DNA of 64,000 nt from SZUA-309 sp965215995 (GTDB lineage Bacteria > Pseudomonadota > Gammaproteobacteria > Pseudomonadales > Azotimanducaceae): positions 4,154,001 to 4,218,000 of the forward strand of contig OZ244128.1 in assembly GCA_965215995.1 (NCBI GenBank), in the 5' to 3' direction. A program made the position numbers and the translations under genes. How positions within the stretch are numbered: the stretch's first letter is position 1; each line of letters starts with the position of its first letter. Under the pieces are notes generated by a model, which made no database searches, had not been told where the DNA came from, and worked only from the letters and a program-made list of their open reading frames with translations. Shown in pieces: positions 41,707 to 49,589 of the stretch.

Positions 41707-42529
41707 AGGCCTGGCCTATCGGATGCTCGGCAGCGTGGCCGATGCGGAAGACGTGGTGCAGGAAGCCCACCTGAGGTTGCTCAGGCAGGCAGAGCCGCCT
41801 GATAACGAAGAAGCCTGGCTGTTCCGCGTGGTCACCAACCTGTCGCTCGACCGCTTGCGGGAACAGAAACGTCGCCGGGAAGACTATCCCGGGCCCTGGC
41901 TGCCGGAACCGCTGCCCACCGGTGAGCCCGATCACATCACGGAGCTCGCCGAAGATCTTTCCATGGGACTGGTGCTCATGCTGGAACGGCTGAGCCCGGT
42001 GGAACGGGCCGTGTTCGTGCTGCGGGAAGGGTTCGATCTCAGTTTTGCCGATATCGGCGCCGCTCTCGAGGCGAGTGCTGCCAGCTGCCGGCAGCGTTAC
42101 CGGCGGGCAAAGGAGCACCTGCAGGCGCCATCGCCGCGAAACCCGGACAACACCGAGGCGCAACAGGAGATGCTGGAACGCCTGCTGGCGGGCGTTGCAG
42201 ATAGAGATCTGGATGGTCTGGTTTCGCTTTTCGCCGAGGATTGCGTGGCCTATGCAGATGGGGGCGGCGTGGTCAGTGCCGCAATCATCCCGATCACCGA
42301 ACCGCGCCGGATTGCCCAGGTCACAATGCATATCGGTCAGAAGCTGATGAAAGAAGGGACGGTGGTGTTCAACTGGCAGGAACTCAATGGGGGTCCCGGC
42401 CTGCTGGTCACCGTCGACGGCGAACTCACTTCCACCGTCCAGCTCGATGTGACCGATGGCCTGATCGAGCGGCTCTACATCGTCCGCAACCCGGAAAAAC
42501 TTGCACATCTCGCCGCACTCCTGAAATGA
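41687..42529 (+). CDS. ECF41-type sigma factor with SnoaL-like C-terminal domain
   Basis: A 280-residue extracytoplasmic-function sigma factor. Region 2 is AYRMLGSVADAEDVVQEAHLRLL; the linker WLPEPL at 71-76 is the ECF41 signature; region 4 is LSPVERAVFVLREGFDLSFADIGAALEAS. The C-terminal fused SnoaL/NTF2-like domain has DGGG at 191-194 and an NGGPG-type turn (LNGGPGLLVTVDGE), both ECF41 hallmarks. This domain replaces an anti-sigma factor. The start is GTG 41687 with GGAGG six bases upstream; region 2 begins unusually close to the N terminus. It is probably autoregulated from the promoter at 40987. Confidence 0.9.
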   Translation: MSASRLEGLAYRMLGSVADAEDVVQEAHLRLLRQAEPPDNEEAWLFRVVTNLSLDRLREQKRRREDYPGPWLPEPLPTGEPDHITELAEDLSMGLVLMLERLSPVERAVFVLREGFDLSFADIGAALEASAASCRQRYRRAKEHLQAPSPRNPDNTEAQQEMLERLLAGVADRDLDGLVSLFAEDCVAYADGGGVVSAAIIPITEPRRIAQVTMHIGQKLMKEGTVVFNWQELNGGPGLLVTVDGELTSTVQLDVTDGLIERLYIVRNPEKLAHLAALLK

Positions 42530-42600
42530 TCCGCCCCTGACACCGTTTCCTCGCCAGGGGCGTGACACAAAAGGTTTGAAGCAGCAGGCGTGAAGACTTA

Positions 42601-43566
42601 GTGGCTCTATCCGCGCCTCTGGCGCTTCTCCTTGTCGGCCTGGCGGCCATCGTCTGGGCAACCCACATCGCGGTGGAAAACGCCATCGTGGTTGCCCGTC
42701 ATCACCGAGTCTCGGACTTCTTCATCGGCGTGGTCGTGCTGGCCGTGGGTAGTGACCTGCCTGAGATCGTGGTTTCTCTCGATGCTGCTCTACGCCAGCT
42801 TCATGAACAGGAAACGGACAACCTCATTATCGGCAATGCCATCGGCAGCTGCTTCGGGCAGCTCGGGCTGGTGATCGGCCTCGCAGGCCTGACCGGCCAG
42901 CTGGCCCTGCCGCGAGTCCAGCTGCTGCGCCATGGCGGATTCCTGCTGGCGGCGACGGTGGGCCTGTTCCTGGTGGGGTGGGATGGCGCCGTTACCCGGA
43001 TTGAAGGCACCCTGATGGTGCTCAGTTTCGCGGCCTATATCTATCTGGTGATTCATGAAGAAGGGCTCGTCACCGGAGCGCGCAGCCTGGAAGCGGACGA
43101 GGAGCGGGAACAGCGCAATATCGTCGGCAACTGGATCAGGTTGCTGCTAGGCCTCGCGGCGGTGGTGCTTTCTGCGGAGCTCATCGTCAGCTCGGCGATG
43201 CGGTTGGCAACCAACTGGGGTGTAGATCAGTCGTTTATCGGCATCGCCATCATCGGTGTGGGGACGAGTCTGCCTGAGGTGGTGATATCGATTGCAGCGG
43301 TACTCAAGCGACGTGCGGGCCTGTCGGTCGGGAACCTGCTTGGTAGCAACATCCTAGATACGCTCCTGCCCATCGGCCTGGCAGCTGTGCTGGTGCCGGT
43401 GAGCTTTCCCCGGGCCATCCTCACTTTCGACCTGCCCATGCTCATGGGTCTGACCCTGCTGGTGCTGTTGTTCCTCTACCTTCGAAACGGTGTGCGCTGG
43501 CCACAGGCAGCGGTGGTGCTGGCGGCTTATTTCTCCTATCTGATCACGTTGACCCGGGCGCTTTGA
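42601..43566 (+). CDS. CaCA-family Na+/Ca2+ (YrbG-like) antiporter
   Basis: A 321-residue integral-membrane cation exchanger with two alpha-repeats: first VGSDLPEIVVSLDAAL with GNAIGSCFGQLGLVIGLAG, second VGTSLPEVVISIAAVLKRRAGLSVGNLLGSNILDTLLPIGLA. About ten helices are expected. It would exchange Ca2+ or another divalent cation against Na+ or H+. Start is GTG 42601 with a poor ribosome site; 71 bp separate it from the sigma factor gene, so independent transcription is possible. Between the repeats is a charged cytoplasmic loop (RSLEADEEREQRN). Confidence 0.9.
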   Translation: MALSAPLALLLVGLAAIVWATHIAVENAIVVARHHRVSDFFIGVVVLAVGSDLPEIVVSLDAALRQLHEQETDNLIIGNAIGSCFGQLGLVIGLAGLTGQLALPRVQLLRHGGFLLAATVGLFLVGWDGAVTRIEGTLMVLSFAAYIYLVIHEEGLVTGARSLEADEEREQRNIVGNWIRLLLGLAAVVLSAELIVSSAMRLATNWGVDQSFIGIAIIGVGTSLPEVVISIAAVLKRRAGLSVGNLLGSNILDTLLPIGLAAVLVPVSFPRAILTFDLPMLMGLTLLVLLFLYLRNGVRWPQAAVVLAAYFSYLITLTRAL

Positions 43567-43568
43567 GG

Positions 43569-44612
43569 TCAGCTTCCTTGCTGTTGAGTCACTGCCACCG
43601 CGCGCTCACCTGGACGCCGGGCAGAAACCAGGTTGGCTTCAAACTGGTTCGCTGAGTTCTCCCAGGTGTGCTCCAGGGCTCTTGCCCGGCAGATTTCCGG
43701 ATCGATGCCGATCGCGGCAATGATCGCTGTGGCGAGGTCTTCGTCGAGCACGCCCGCGCCGCTGTCGGCAACCACGTCTTTGGGTCCCTGCACGGGATAG
43801 GCGGCCACGGGTATGCCACAGGCCATGGCCTCGAGGTTGACCAGACCCAGAGTGTCCGTTCGTGACGGGAAAACGAACACATCCGCGGCGCAGTAGTGGG
43901 CGACCAGTTCGTCCCCTTGTTTCACGCCCGCGAAGTAGGCGTTCGGATACGACCGCTCCAGCTCCTCGCGCTGCGGCCCATCCCCGACCAGCACCTTGCT
44001 GCCAGGGGTATCGGCTTTGAGAAAATCCTCGATGCTCTTTTCTACCGCGATCCGTCCTACATAGATCTGAATGGGCCGTGGCAGGTCGAGCGGCACGGGT
44101 GTGACGGGCCGGAACATCTTCGTGTCCACGCCACGAATCCACTGGACGAGATTGCTGAAGCCGTTGCTCTCAAGCATCTCGCACATGCTCGGAGTGTTGT
44201 ACATGGTGAGTGCCGCACCACTATGGAAACGGCGCAATCCAGCGAATGTCCAGCGGGCGGGAATGTAAAAACGCAATTCCAGATACTGTGGAAACAGGGT
44301 GTGGAACGATGTGGTGAACGGCATCTTGCGGCGGGTCAGACTCCAACGGGCGTTCAGCCCGAGCGGCCCTTCGGTGGCGATGTGCACCGCGTCCGGGTCG
44401 ACTTCATCGATGAAGGCGCCGACGGAGCGCGGGGTTGCCAGTGCCAGGCGGATCTCAGGGTAGGTGGGGGCGGGCACGCTCCTGAACCGATCCGGACCGA
44501 GCACGATCACCTCATGTCCGCGGGCTTCCAGGTGCTTGCTGACCGTGGACAACGCCCTCACCACGCCGTTCACCTGGGGAAACCAGGCGTCAGAGATCAG
44601 CAGCAGTCGCAT
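43569..44612 (-). CDS. GT4-family glycosyltransferase
   Basis: A 347-residue retaining GT-B glycosyltransferase. The N-terminal domain starts MRLLLISDAWFPQVNGVVRALSTVSKHLEARGHEV, the same head as GDP-mannose-dependent alpha-mannosyltransferases and diacylglycerol glucosyltransferases. The nucleotide-sugar site is in VFVFPSRTDTLGLVNLEAMACGIPVAAYPVQGP, with the EX7E-like pattern. It probably builds a glycolipid or lipid-anchored glycan. It converges with the antiporter with almost no gap and is followed upstream by the GPH transporter on the same strand. Confidence 0.88.
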   Translation of the reverse strand: MRLLLISDAWFPQVNGVVRALSTVSKHLEARGHEVIVLGPDRFRSVPAPTYPEIRLALATPRSVGAFIDEVDPDAVHIATEGPLGLNARWSLTRRKMPFTTSFHTLFPQYLELRFYIPARWTFAGLRRFHSGAALTMYNTPSMCEMLESNGFSNLVQWIRGVDTKMFRPVTPVPLDLPRPIQIYVGRIAVEKSIEDFLKADTPGSKVLVGDGPQREELERSYPNAYFAGVKQGDELVAHYCAADVFVFPSRTDTLGLVNLEAMACGIPVAAYPVQGPKDVVADSGAGVLDEDLATAIIAAIGIDPEICRARALEHTWENSANQFEANLVSARRPGERAVAVTQQQGS

Positions 44613-44667
44613 GGGGTATTGGGCCTTCGCACTTTCGGACGAAATGGTAGCGGCAAGAAGTCAGATC

Positions 44668-46056
44668 TCAAGGCTTTGCTCTGCTTTCGATGGTTGCTCG
44701 CGCAGCTGCGTGTTCTGACTCATTGAAGGCAAACCGGGTGAAGAGCAGCCCGCCGATGATGTAGCAGGCGGCCGGCAACAGGCCGAAGATCGCTCTGATG
44801 GCATCGACGGTCTGCTCGCTCTGCACTTCGTTGGGCTCGAAACCGGAGTACTGCAGGACCAGGCCGGTGATCAGCGCGCACAGCGACGCGGAGCTCTTGC
44901 GGATCAGATTCCAGACCGCCAGATAGGCACCTTCCTTACGATCGCCAGTGGTCAACTCGTCGTAGTCGATCACGTCCGCTTGAATGGCCGGTTGCGCCAC
45001 GGCGCCGCAGCCAGCCAGGAAGCCGCAGCAGAAGGTGAGTACCCAGAAGATCCAGCCGGGCTCGGCGAGGAAATAGAAACTGATGAAAGGAATGGCGGAA
45101 AGCAGGAGCGCACCGGTCCAGGCACGCTGCTTGCCGACCCGACGGGCCAGCCACATCCAGAATGGTGTGAAGAGCACCTGAGGCAGGGCGTAGGTCATCA
45201 TTACGGCGACGAGATAGGCTTCCAGCGGAAAGACGTAAGCCACCAGGTAGGGCGTCAGCGTCATGATGCTGGCCATGCCGTAGGTTTCGATGGCAAAGAC
45301 GATGAGCAACAGTCGGGCATGCTGATTCTTGAACACATCCAGCACGGATCGGATCACGCTCTGATTGCCGCGGCCCTGATAGTCGGAGCGCTCCGGTAGG
45401 AAGCGGGTGGTGATCACCACGGCAAGAAAGACGATGACGGCGGCAATCAGCGAGAGATCGAAAGCGAACTCGCGCTTGTCTTCCGCCATCGTCATCAGCT
45501 GCAGAGTGCCCATGCCGATGATGCTGCCGATGAAGCCGATCATGTGCGCGTAGCCGAACAGGCGCGTCCGCTCGTGATAGTTCGGGGTCAGCTCCATGCC
45601 GAGCGCCCCGTGCGGGATCAGGTAGGCGGTGCTCGCTGTCTCGTAGACGAGCAGAGCAAACGCCATCCAGGCCACCAGCCAGACGCCTCCGAGCTCACCG
45701 GGGGGTGACCAGATCATGACGATGCCAATGGCCATTGGCAGAGCGGAGGCGTACAGCCAGACACGGCGACGGCCGATCCGGGAGCGGGTGCGGTCCGACA
45801 GATAGCCGACCAGCGGATCGGTGACTCCGTCCCAGAGGCGGGCGGCGGCGATGAGTATGCCCATGGTGGCGGGTGCGATGAGCAGCACGTCGGTGGCGTA
45901 CTTCATCAGGTAGACGCCAAACATCACCCCCATGATGGAAAAAGCCACTCGGGAGAGGGTGAACGACCAGATGACGCTGAGCTTCAGCCTGCCATCGGCA
46001 CTGGTTGTCGCATAGCTGTCGGGCTCGACGGTACTTCTGGTTGCGGGCTCGGCCAT
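44668..46056 (-). CDS. GPH/MFS transporter (MelB-like sodium sugar symporter family)
   Basis: A 462-residue twelve-helix transporter. MAEPATR at 46056 (GGTGGG upstream) is the start, not the earlier ATG. Signature: WDGVTDPLVGYLSDRTRSRIGRRRVWL, the MelB-type motif between helices 2 and 3, and DVIDYDELTTGDRKEGAYLAVWNLIRKSSASL near helix 11. GPH members carry sugars or glycosides with Na+ or H+, but many bacterial homologues are orphans. It sits upstream of and in line with the glycosyltransferase gene (55 bp). Confidence 0.9.
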   Translation of the reverse strand: MAEPATRSTVEPDSYATTSADGRLKLSVIWSFTLSRVAFSIMGVMFGVYLMKYATDVLLIAPATMGILIAAARLWDGVTDPLVGYLSDRTRSRIGRRRVWLYASALPMAIGIVMIWSPPGELGGVWLVAWMAFALLVYETASTAYLIPHGALGMELTPNYHERTRLFGYAHMIGFIGSIIGMGTLQLMTMAEDKREFAFDLSLIAAVIVFLAVVITTRFLPERSDYQGRGNQSVIRSVLDVFKNQHARLLLIVFAIETYGMASIMTLTPYLVAYVFPLEAYLVAVMMTYALPQVLFTPFWMWLARRVGKQRAWTGALLLSAIPFISFYFLAEPGWIFWVLTFCCGFLAGCGAVAQPAIQADVIDYDELTTGDRKEGAYLAVWNLIRKSSASLCALITGLVLQYSGFEPNEVQSEQTVDAIRAIFGLLPAACYIIGGLLFTRFAFNESEHAAARATIESRAKP

Positions 46057-46196
46057 CCCACCATGATAGCGGCGAACGGATTTCGCAGCATCGCTGCGGT
46101 CGGTTGGCACGGCATGCCCGGAAAGTGAGAGAATGCGCGACTTTCCTATTTCCACAGCCCGGCGTCCTTCATGAGGCGGCCGAACGAGGACAAGAC

Positions 46197-47435
46197 ATGG
46201 CAAGAGTGAAGTTCGGTGCGTTTCTCGCGCCTCATCATCCGATCGGAGAAAACCCGACCCTGCAGTTTCGACGGGATCTGGACCTGGTCGAACATCTGGA
46301 CAAGCTTGGCTTTGACGAGTTCTGGTGCGGGGAGCATCACTCCACCGGCTGGGAGATGATCGCCTCTCCGGAGCTCTTTCTGGCAGCGGCCGGTGAGCGC
46401 TCGCACCGGATCCGGCTCGGCACCGGGGTTGTCTCGCTGCCCTATCACCATCCGTTCAACGTTGCCCAGCGAATCGTCCAGCTCGATCACATGACCGGTG
46501 GCCGGGTCATCTTCGGCACGGGACCCGGCGCGCTCCCATCTGATGCCTACGTGCTCGGCATTGACCCCATGGTGCAGCGGGATCGTCAGGATGAGGCGGT
46601 GGGTGTGATCAGGAAGCTGCTTCGCGGTGAGGAGCGTTTCAGCCATGAATCGGACTGGTTCTCCCTGAACGATGCCCGATTGCAGCTGCTGCCGCTTCAG
46701 GAAGACCTGCCCTTTGCGGTGGCTTCCATGGTGAGCCCGTCCGGCATGACCCTGGCCGGAAAGCACGGCACAGGCGTGCTGTCCATTGGCTCCATGTCCA
46801 CGGCCGGCCTGCAGGCACTGCCGACCCAGTGGAGCTTCGCTGAAGACAGCGCCGCCAAGCACGGCAACACCGTGAACCGGGATGATTGGCGTGTTGTGCT
46901 CTCCTGGCACCTGGCGGAAACCAAGCAGCAGGCCCAGAAAGAGGCCAAGCACGGACTGCTGCGCTGGCACAACGAATACACGGTGGGCACGCTGATGCGC
47001 CCGGGTGCTGTGGCCTATGACAACGCCGATCAGGCCATTGAGGAGATGTCCGGCGGCGACAACGCTATGGCCATCATCGGCACACCGGACGAGCTCGTGG
47101 ATACGGTGAAGAAACTGCAGGCGCTGACTGGTGGTTTCGGCACGGTGATTGGCTTTGTCAACGACTGGGCCAACCCGGAGGCCACTCGGCGGAGCTGGGA
47201 CATGGTTGCCCGCTACGTGCTGCCCGAGGTGAACGGCATGCTGGATGCCTACCGGGAATCCCAAACACACGTGATCAACAACCGTGAAGTCTTCGATCGG
47301 GCCGGTGAGGCGGTGATCTCGAAGATCATGGAGAACGAGAAGGCAGTCGCGGCCATGGCTGAAGAAGCCAACGCCAAGCCCGCCATCGCCCCCCATCACG
47401 CCCCAGAGCTTGGCAAAGAGTCGAGCGGCAGCTAA
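46197..47435 (+). CDS. LLM-class flavin-dependent monooxygenase
   Basis: A 412-residue bacterial luciferase-like protein. The head MARVKFGAFLAPHHPIGENPTLQFRRDLDLVEHLDKLGFDEFWCGEHHSTGWE is that of limonene/alkanal monooxygenase relatives, then RIRLGTGVVSLPYHHPFNVAQRIVQLDHMTGGRVIFGTGPG. It uses reduced FMN and oxygen to oxidise a small hydrophobic substrate. The ATG at 46197 follows GAGGACAAG. It leads a run of three genes: cyclophilin 11 bp later, then an alpha/beta hydrolase. A partner flavin reductase is not visible nearby. Confidence 0.9.
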   Translation: MARVKFGAFLAPHHPIGENPTLQFRRDLDLVEHLDKLGFDEFWCGEHHSTGWEMIASPELFLAAAGERSHRIRLGTGVVSLPYHHPFNVAQRIVQLDHMTGGRVIFGTGPGALPSDAYVLGIDPMVQRDRQDEAVGVIRKLLRGEERFSHESDWFSLNDARLQLLPLQEDLPFAVASMVSPSGMTLAGKHGTGVLSIGSMSTAGLQALPTQWSFAEDSAAKHGNTVNRDDWRVVLSWHLAETKQQAQKEAKHGLLRWHNEYTVGTLMRPGAVAYDNADQAIEEMSGGDNAMAIIGTPDELVDTVKKLQALTGGFGTVIGFVNDWANPEATRRSWDMVARYVLPEVNGMLDAYRESQTHVINNREVFDRAGEAVISKIMENEKAVAAMAEEANAKPAIAPHHAPELGKESSGS

Positions 47436-47446
47436 GGAGAATACGC

Positions 47447-47950
47447 ATGAGCCTGAAAGCCATCTTTGAAACCAGCAAAGGCACGATCCGTGTCGATCTC
47501 TTGCCGGACAAAGCCCCGGTCACCTGCGCCAACTTCGTCAATCTGGTCAACCGCGGTTTCTACAACGGACTCAACTTCCATCGGGTGATTCCGGACTTCA
47601 TGATTCAAGGTGGCTGTCCACAGGGCACCGGCACCGGCGGGCCCGGATACCGCTTCGAGGACGAGTTCGATCCGGAACTCAGGCACTCCGAGCCGGGCAA
47701 GTTGTCCATGGCCAACGCCGGCCCGGGCACCAACGGCTCCCAGTTTTTCATCACCCACGTGCCCACCCCGTGGCTGGACGATGCCCACACCATCTTCGGC
47801 ACGGTGGAAGGCCAGGCGGATCAGGATGTGGTAAATGCCATCGCCGGAGGCGATACCATCACCAGCATCAGCATCGAAGGCGATGCCAGCGCGCTGCTCG
47901 AGTCCCAGTCGGCTCGGGTGGACGAGTGGAACAAAGCGCTGGGTGGATAG
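47447..47950 (+). CDS. ppiB: Cyclophilin-type peptidyl-prolyl isomerase
   Basis: A 167-residue cytoplasmic cyclophilin (no signal peptide). Catalytic landmarks are NFHRVIPDFMIQGGCPQGTGTGGPGYRFEDE, MANAGPGTNGSQFFITHVPTPWLDDAHTIFG. The active Arg is in FHRVIPDFMIQGG. Length and start MSLKAIFETSKGTI agree with PpiB. The gene symbol reflects the closest E. coli equivalent. It is 11 bp after the LLM gene and 40 bp before the hydrolase; co-transcription is likely but functional linkage is not obvious. Confidence 0.93.
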   Translation: MSLKAIFETSKGTIRVDLLPDKAPVTCANFVNLVNRGFYNGLNFHRVIPDFMIQGGCPQGTGTGGPGYRFEDEFDPELRHSEPGKLSMANAGPGTNGSQFFITHVPTPWLDDAHTIFGTVEGQADQDVVNAIAGGDTITSISIEGDASALLESQSARVDEWNKALGG

Positions 47951-47990
47951 CGTAGCGAACATGGGTGAGTGATGTGAGTGGAGGTGAGGC

Positions 47991-49175
47991 ATGAGCACTG
48001 GTTCTGTTCCCGGCACACCGGCGGGTTGTGAGCGGATCGCCTATGCAGTTGGCTTCCAGGAAAATGCCACTTACAGCGATGTCTACGGGGGTGGCGGAGC
48101 GGTGGTCGGTCTTGACTGTCACCTGATCCGCCCCATTGACAAGCCGTCCGACACACTCATCGTCTTCATGCACCCGGTGGGCGGCGGCATGTATCTGCCG
48201 ATGGTGCGTGAGCTTGCTCGTCAAGGCCACCATGTGCTCTGGGCCAACTCGCGCTATCGGGGTGCGGACTACGCGCTGATCATGGAGAAGGTCGCTTGCG
48301 ACCTGGGCGAGGCGATCTGTGATGCCCGGGATCGGTTGGGCTACTCGAATATCGTCCTGGCCGGTTGGTCGGGCGGTGGCTCGCTGTCCATGTGGTATCA
48401 GGCATTGGCGGAGGCCGGAGCGGGCATCACGGATACGGCAGCCGGTGACTCCTATGAGGTCGATGCGGCACGGCTACCACCGGCGAACGCGGTGATGATG
48501 CTCGCGGCCCACGTCAGCCGGCACCGGATCTTCACCGAGTGGCTGGATCCGTCCATCACGGATGAGAGCCAACCGGAGCTACGGGATCCGAACCTGAATC
48601 TCTACGATTCAGCCAACCCCAATCAGCCGCCTTACTCGGAGGATTTTCTCGCTGCCTTCGCCGAGGCGCAGGTTGCCCGCAATCGACGGATTACGGCCTG
48701 GGTAAAGGACAAGCTCGAGGGCATTCGCGTCTCGGAAAGTCCGTGGTCGGAGTTTGCCTTCACGGTGCACGGCACCATGGCAGATCCCCGCTGGTTGGAT
48801 CCGAACATCGAGCCCAGCGACCGCAAGCCGGGAACCTGCTACCTTGGTGATCCGAAGATCGTCAACGATGGCCCGGTGGGTCTGGCCCGCTTCTGTACCC
48901 TGCGCAGCTGGCTCAGCCAGTGGAGCTATGACGACGCCCGCTGCGATGCTATTGCTTCCGGGGGTCGGATCAGCGTGCCGGTGCTCGTGATCGGGAACAC
49001 GGCCGATGACGCCTGCACGCCGAGCCATACCACACGGCTCTATGAGTCCGTCGGCCATGACAGGAAGCGACTGCACATGGTGCAGGGTGCTACGCATTAC
49101 TACACGGGTCCAGACGGCCGGGCGCACCTGGCGGAGGCAAGTGGGGTGATCGGGGAGTTTCTGGAGGGGCTTTAG
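47991..49175 (+). CDS. Alpha/beta hydrolase
   Basis: A 394-residue serine hydrolase. The nucleophile elbow GWSGGGS centres on Ser127; the acid and histidine are probably Asp in VIGNTADDACTPSHT and His in VQGATHYYTGPDG. The oxyanion-side strand is DTLIVFMHPVGGGMYLPM. An insertion of about 130 residues (HVSRHRIFTEWLDPSITDE...TCYLGDPK) forms a large lid. I have seen this lid type in proteobacterial hydrolases of unknown substrate that neighbour steroid or aromatic-compound genes. Stop overlaps the VOC remnant on the other strand by four bases. Confidence 0.88.
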   Translation: MSTGSVPGTPAGCERIAYAVGFQENATYSDVYGGGGAVVGLDCHLIRPIDKPSDTLIVFMHPVGGGMYLPMVRELARQGHHVLWANSRYRGADYALIMEKVACDLGEAICDARDRLGYSNIVLAGWSGGGSLSMWYQALAEAGAGITDTAAGDSYEVDAARLPPANAVMMLAAHVSRHRIFTEWLDPSITDESQPELRDPNLNLYDSANPNQPPYSEDFLAAFAEAQVARNRRITAWVKDKLEGIRVSESPWSEFAFTVHGTMADPRWLDPNIEPSDRKPGTCYLGDPKIVNDGPVGLARFCTLRSWLSQWSYDDARCDAIASGGRISVPVLVIGNTADDACTPSHTTRLYESVGHDRKRLHMVQGATHYYTGPDGRAHLAEASGVIGEFLEGL

Positions 49176-49554
49176 CGTTCAGCTCCCTCCGCTTCGATCC
49201 GCTCACCGACCATGATCCTGTGGCCATCCGGTGTGCGGAGCGCGAACTCGCGCATTCCCCAGTCTTCATCCCGAAGGGTTTTCAGAATGTCCGCACCTGC
49301 TGCCTCTGCCTGTGCGAAAAGCGCCTCTGCGCCTTCCACGTAGAAGTAGGCGAAGTAGGAGTGATCGCCGGTGTCTTCTGCAGGCATGGCGTCCGGGCAC
49401 TCACCGATCTGCAAGCGACAGGCATCGCGCTGCATGAAGCACCAGCCTGGTGCTGCGACCTGAAGATCCCTGAAGCCGAGCGCGGAAGGCAATCGCTTCC
49501 GTCTTGTGAAATGTGGGTGACTTCCTACAGCCAGGTGTTCAGCATGGGTTGTAG
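49172..49554 (-). pseudogene. 5'-decayed VOC (glyoxalase-like) gene
   Basis: The frame from about 49480 down to 49172 encodes a good C-terminal VOC half: ALGFRDLQVAAPGWCFMQRDACRLQIGECPDAM, DHSYFAYFYVEGAEALFAQAEAAGADI and WGMREFALRTPDGHRIMVGE. The N-terminal beta-strand and helix that should precede LGF are not in this frame. A neighbouring frame contains TEAIAF at 49497-49516, the place where the family has an AFY segment, and another frame begins QPMLNTWL. These suggest frameshifts. The expected 5' end coincides with the LexA box of the divergent nuclease gene. It may be a pseudogene or may use an unusual start. Confidence 0.6.
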
Positions 49555-49556
49555 AA

Positions 49557-49576
49557 TACTGTATATATATACAGTA
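49557..49576. promoter_or_regulatory. LexA (SOS) box, perfect consensus
   Basis: The core CTGTATATATATACAG with flanking TA on both sides is identical to the E. coli LexA consensus, and the dyad extends to 24 bp (49555-49578). It ends 13 bp before the ATG of the DUF222-HNH nuclease gene. The box overlaps where the promoter must lie, so LexA binding would block transcription. Confidence 0.9.
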
Positions 49577-49589
49577 TTGGAGATCCCCC

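Noticed and set aside
42561..42567. CGTGACA as a second, minus-strand ECF41 promoter
   Set aside because: No GACG partner at the required 16-bp spacing.
46146..47399. Antisense frame of 417 codons opposite the LLM monooxygenase
   Set aside because: Shadow of a recognised luciferase-like enzyme; no domain of its own.
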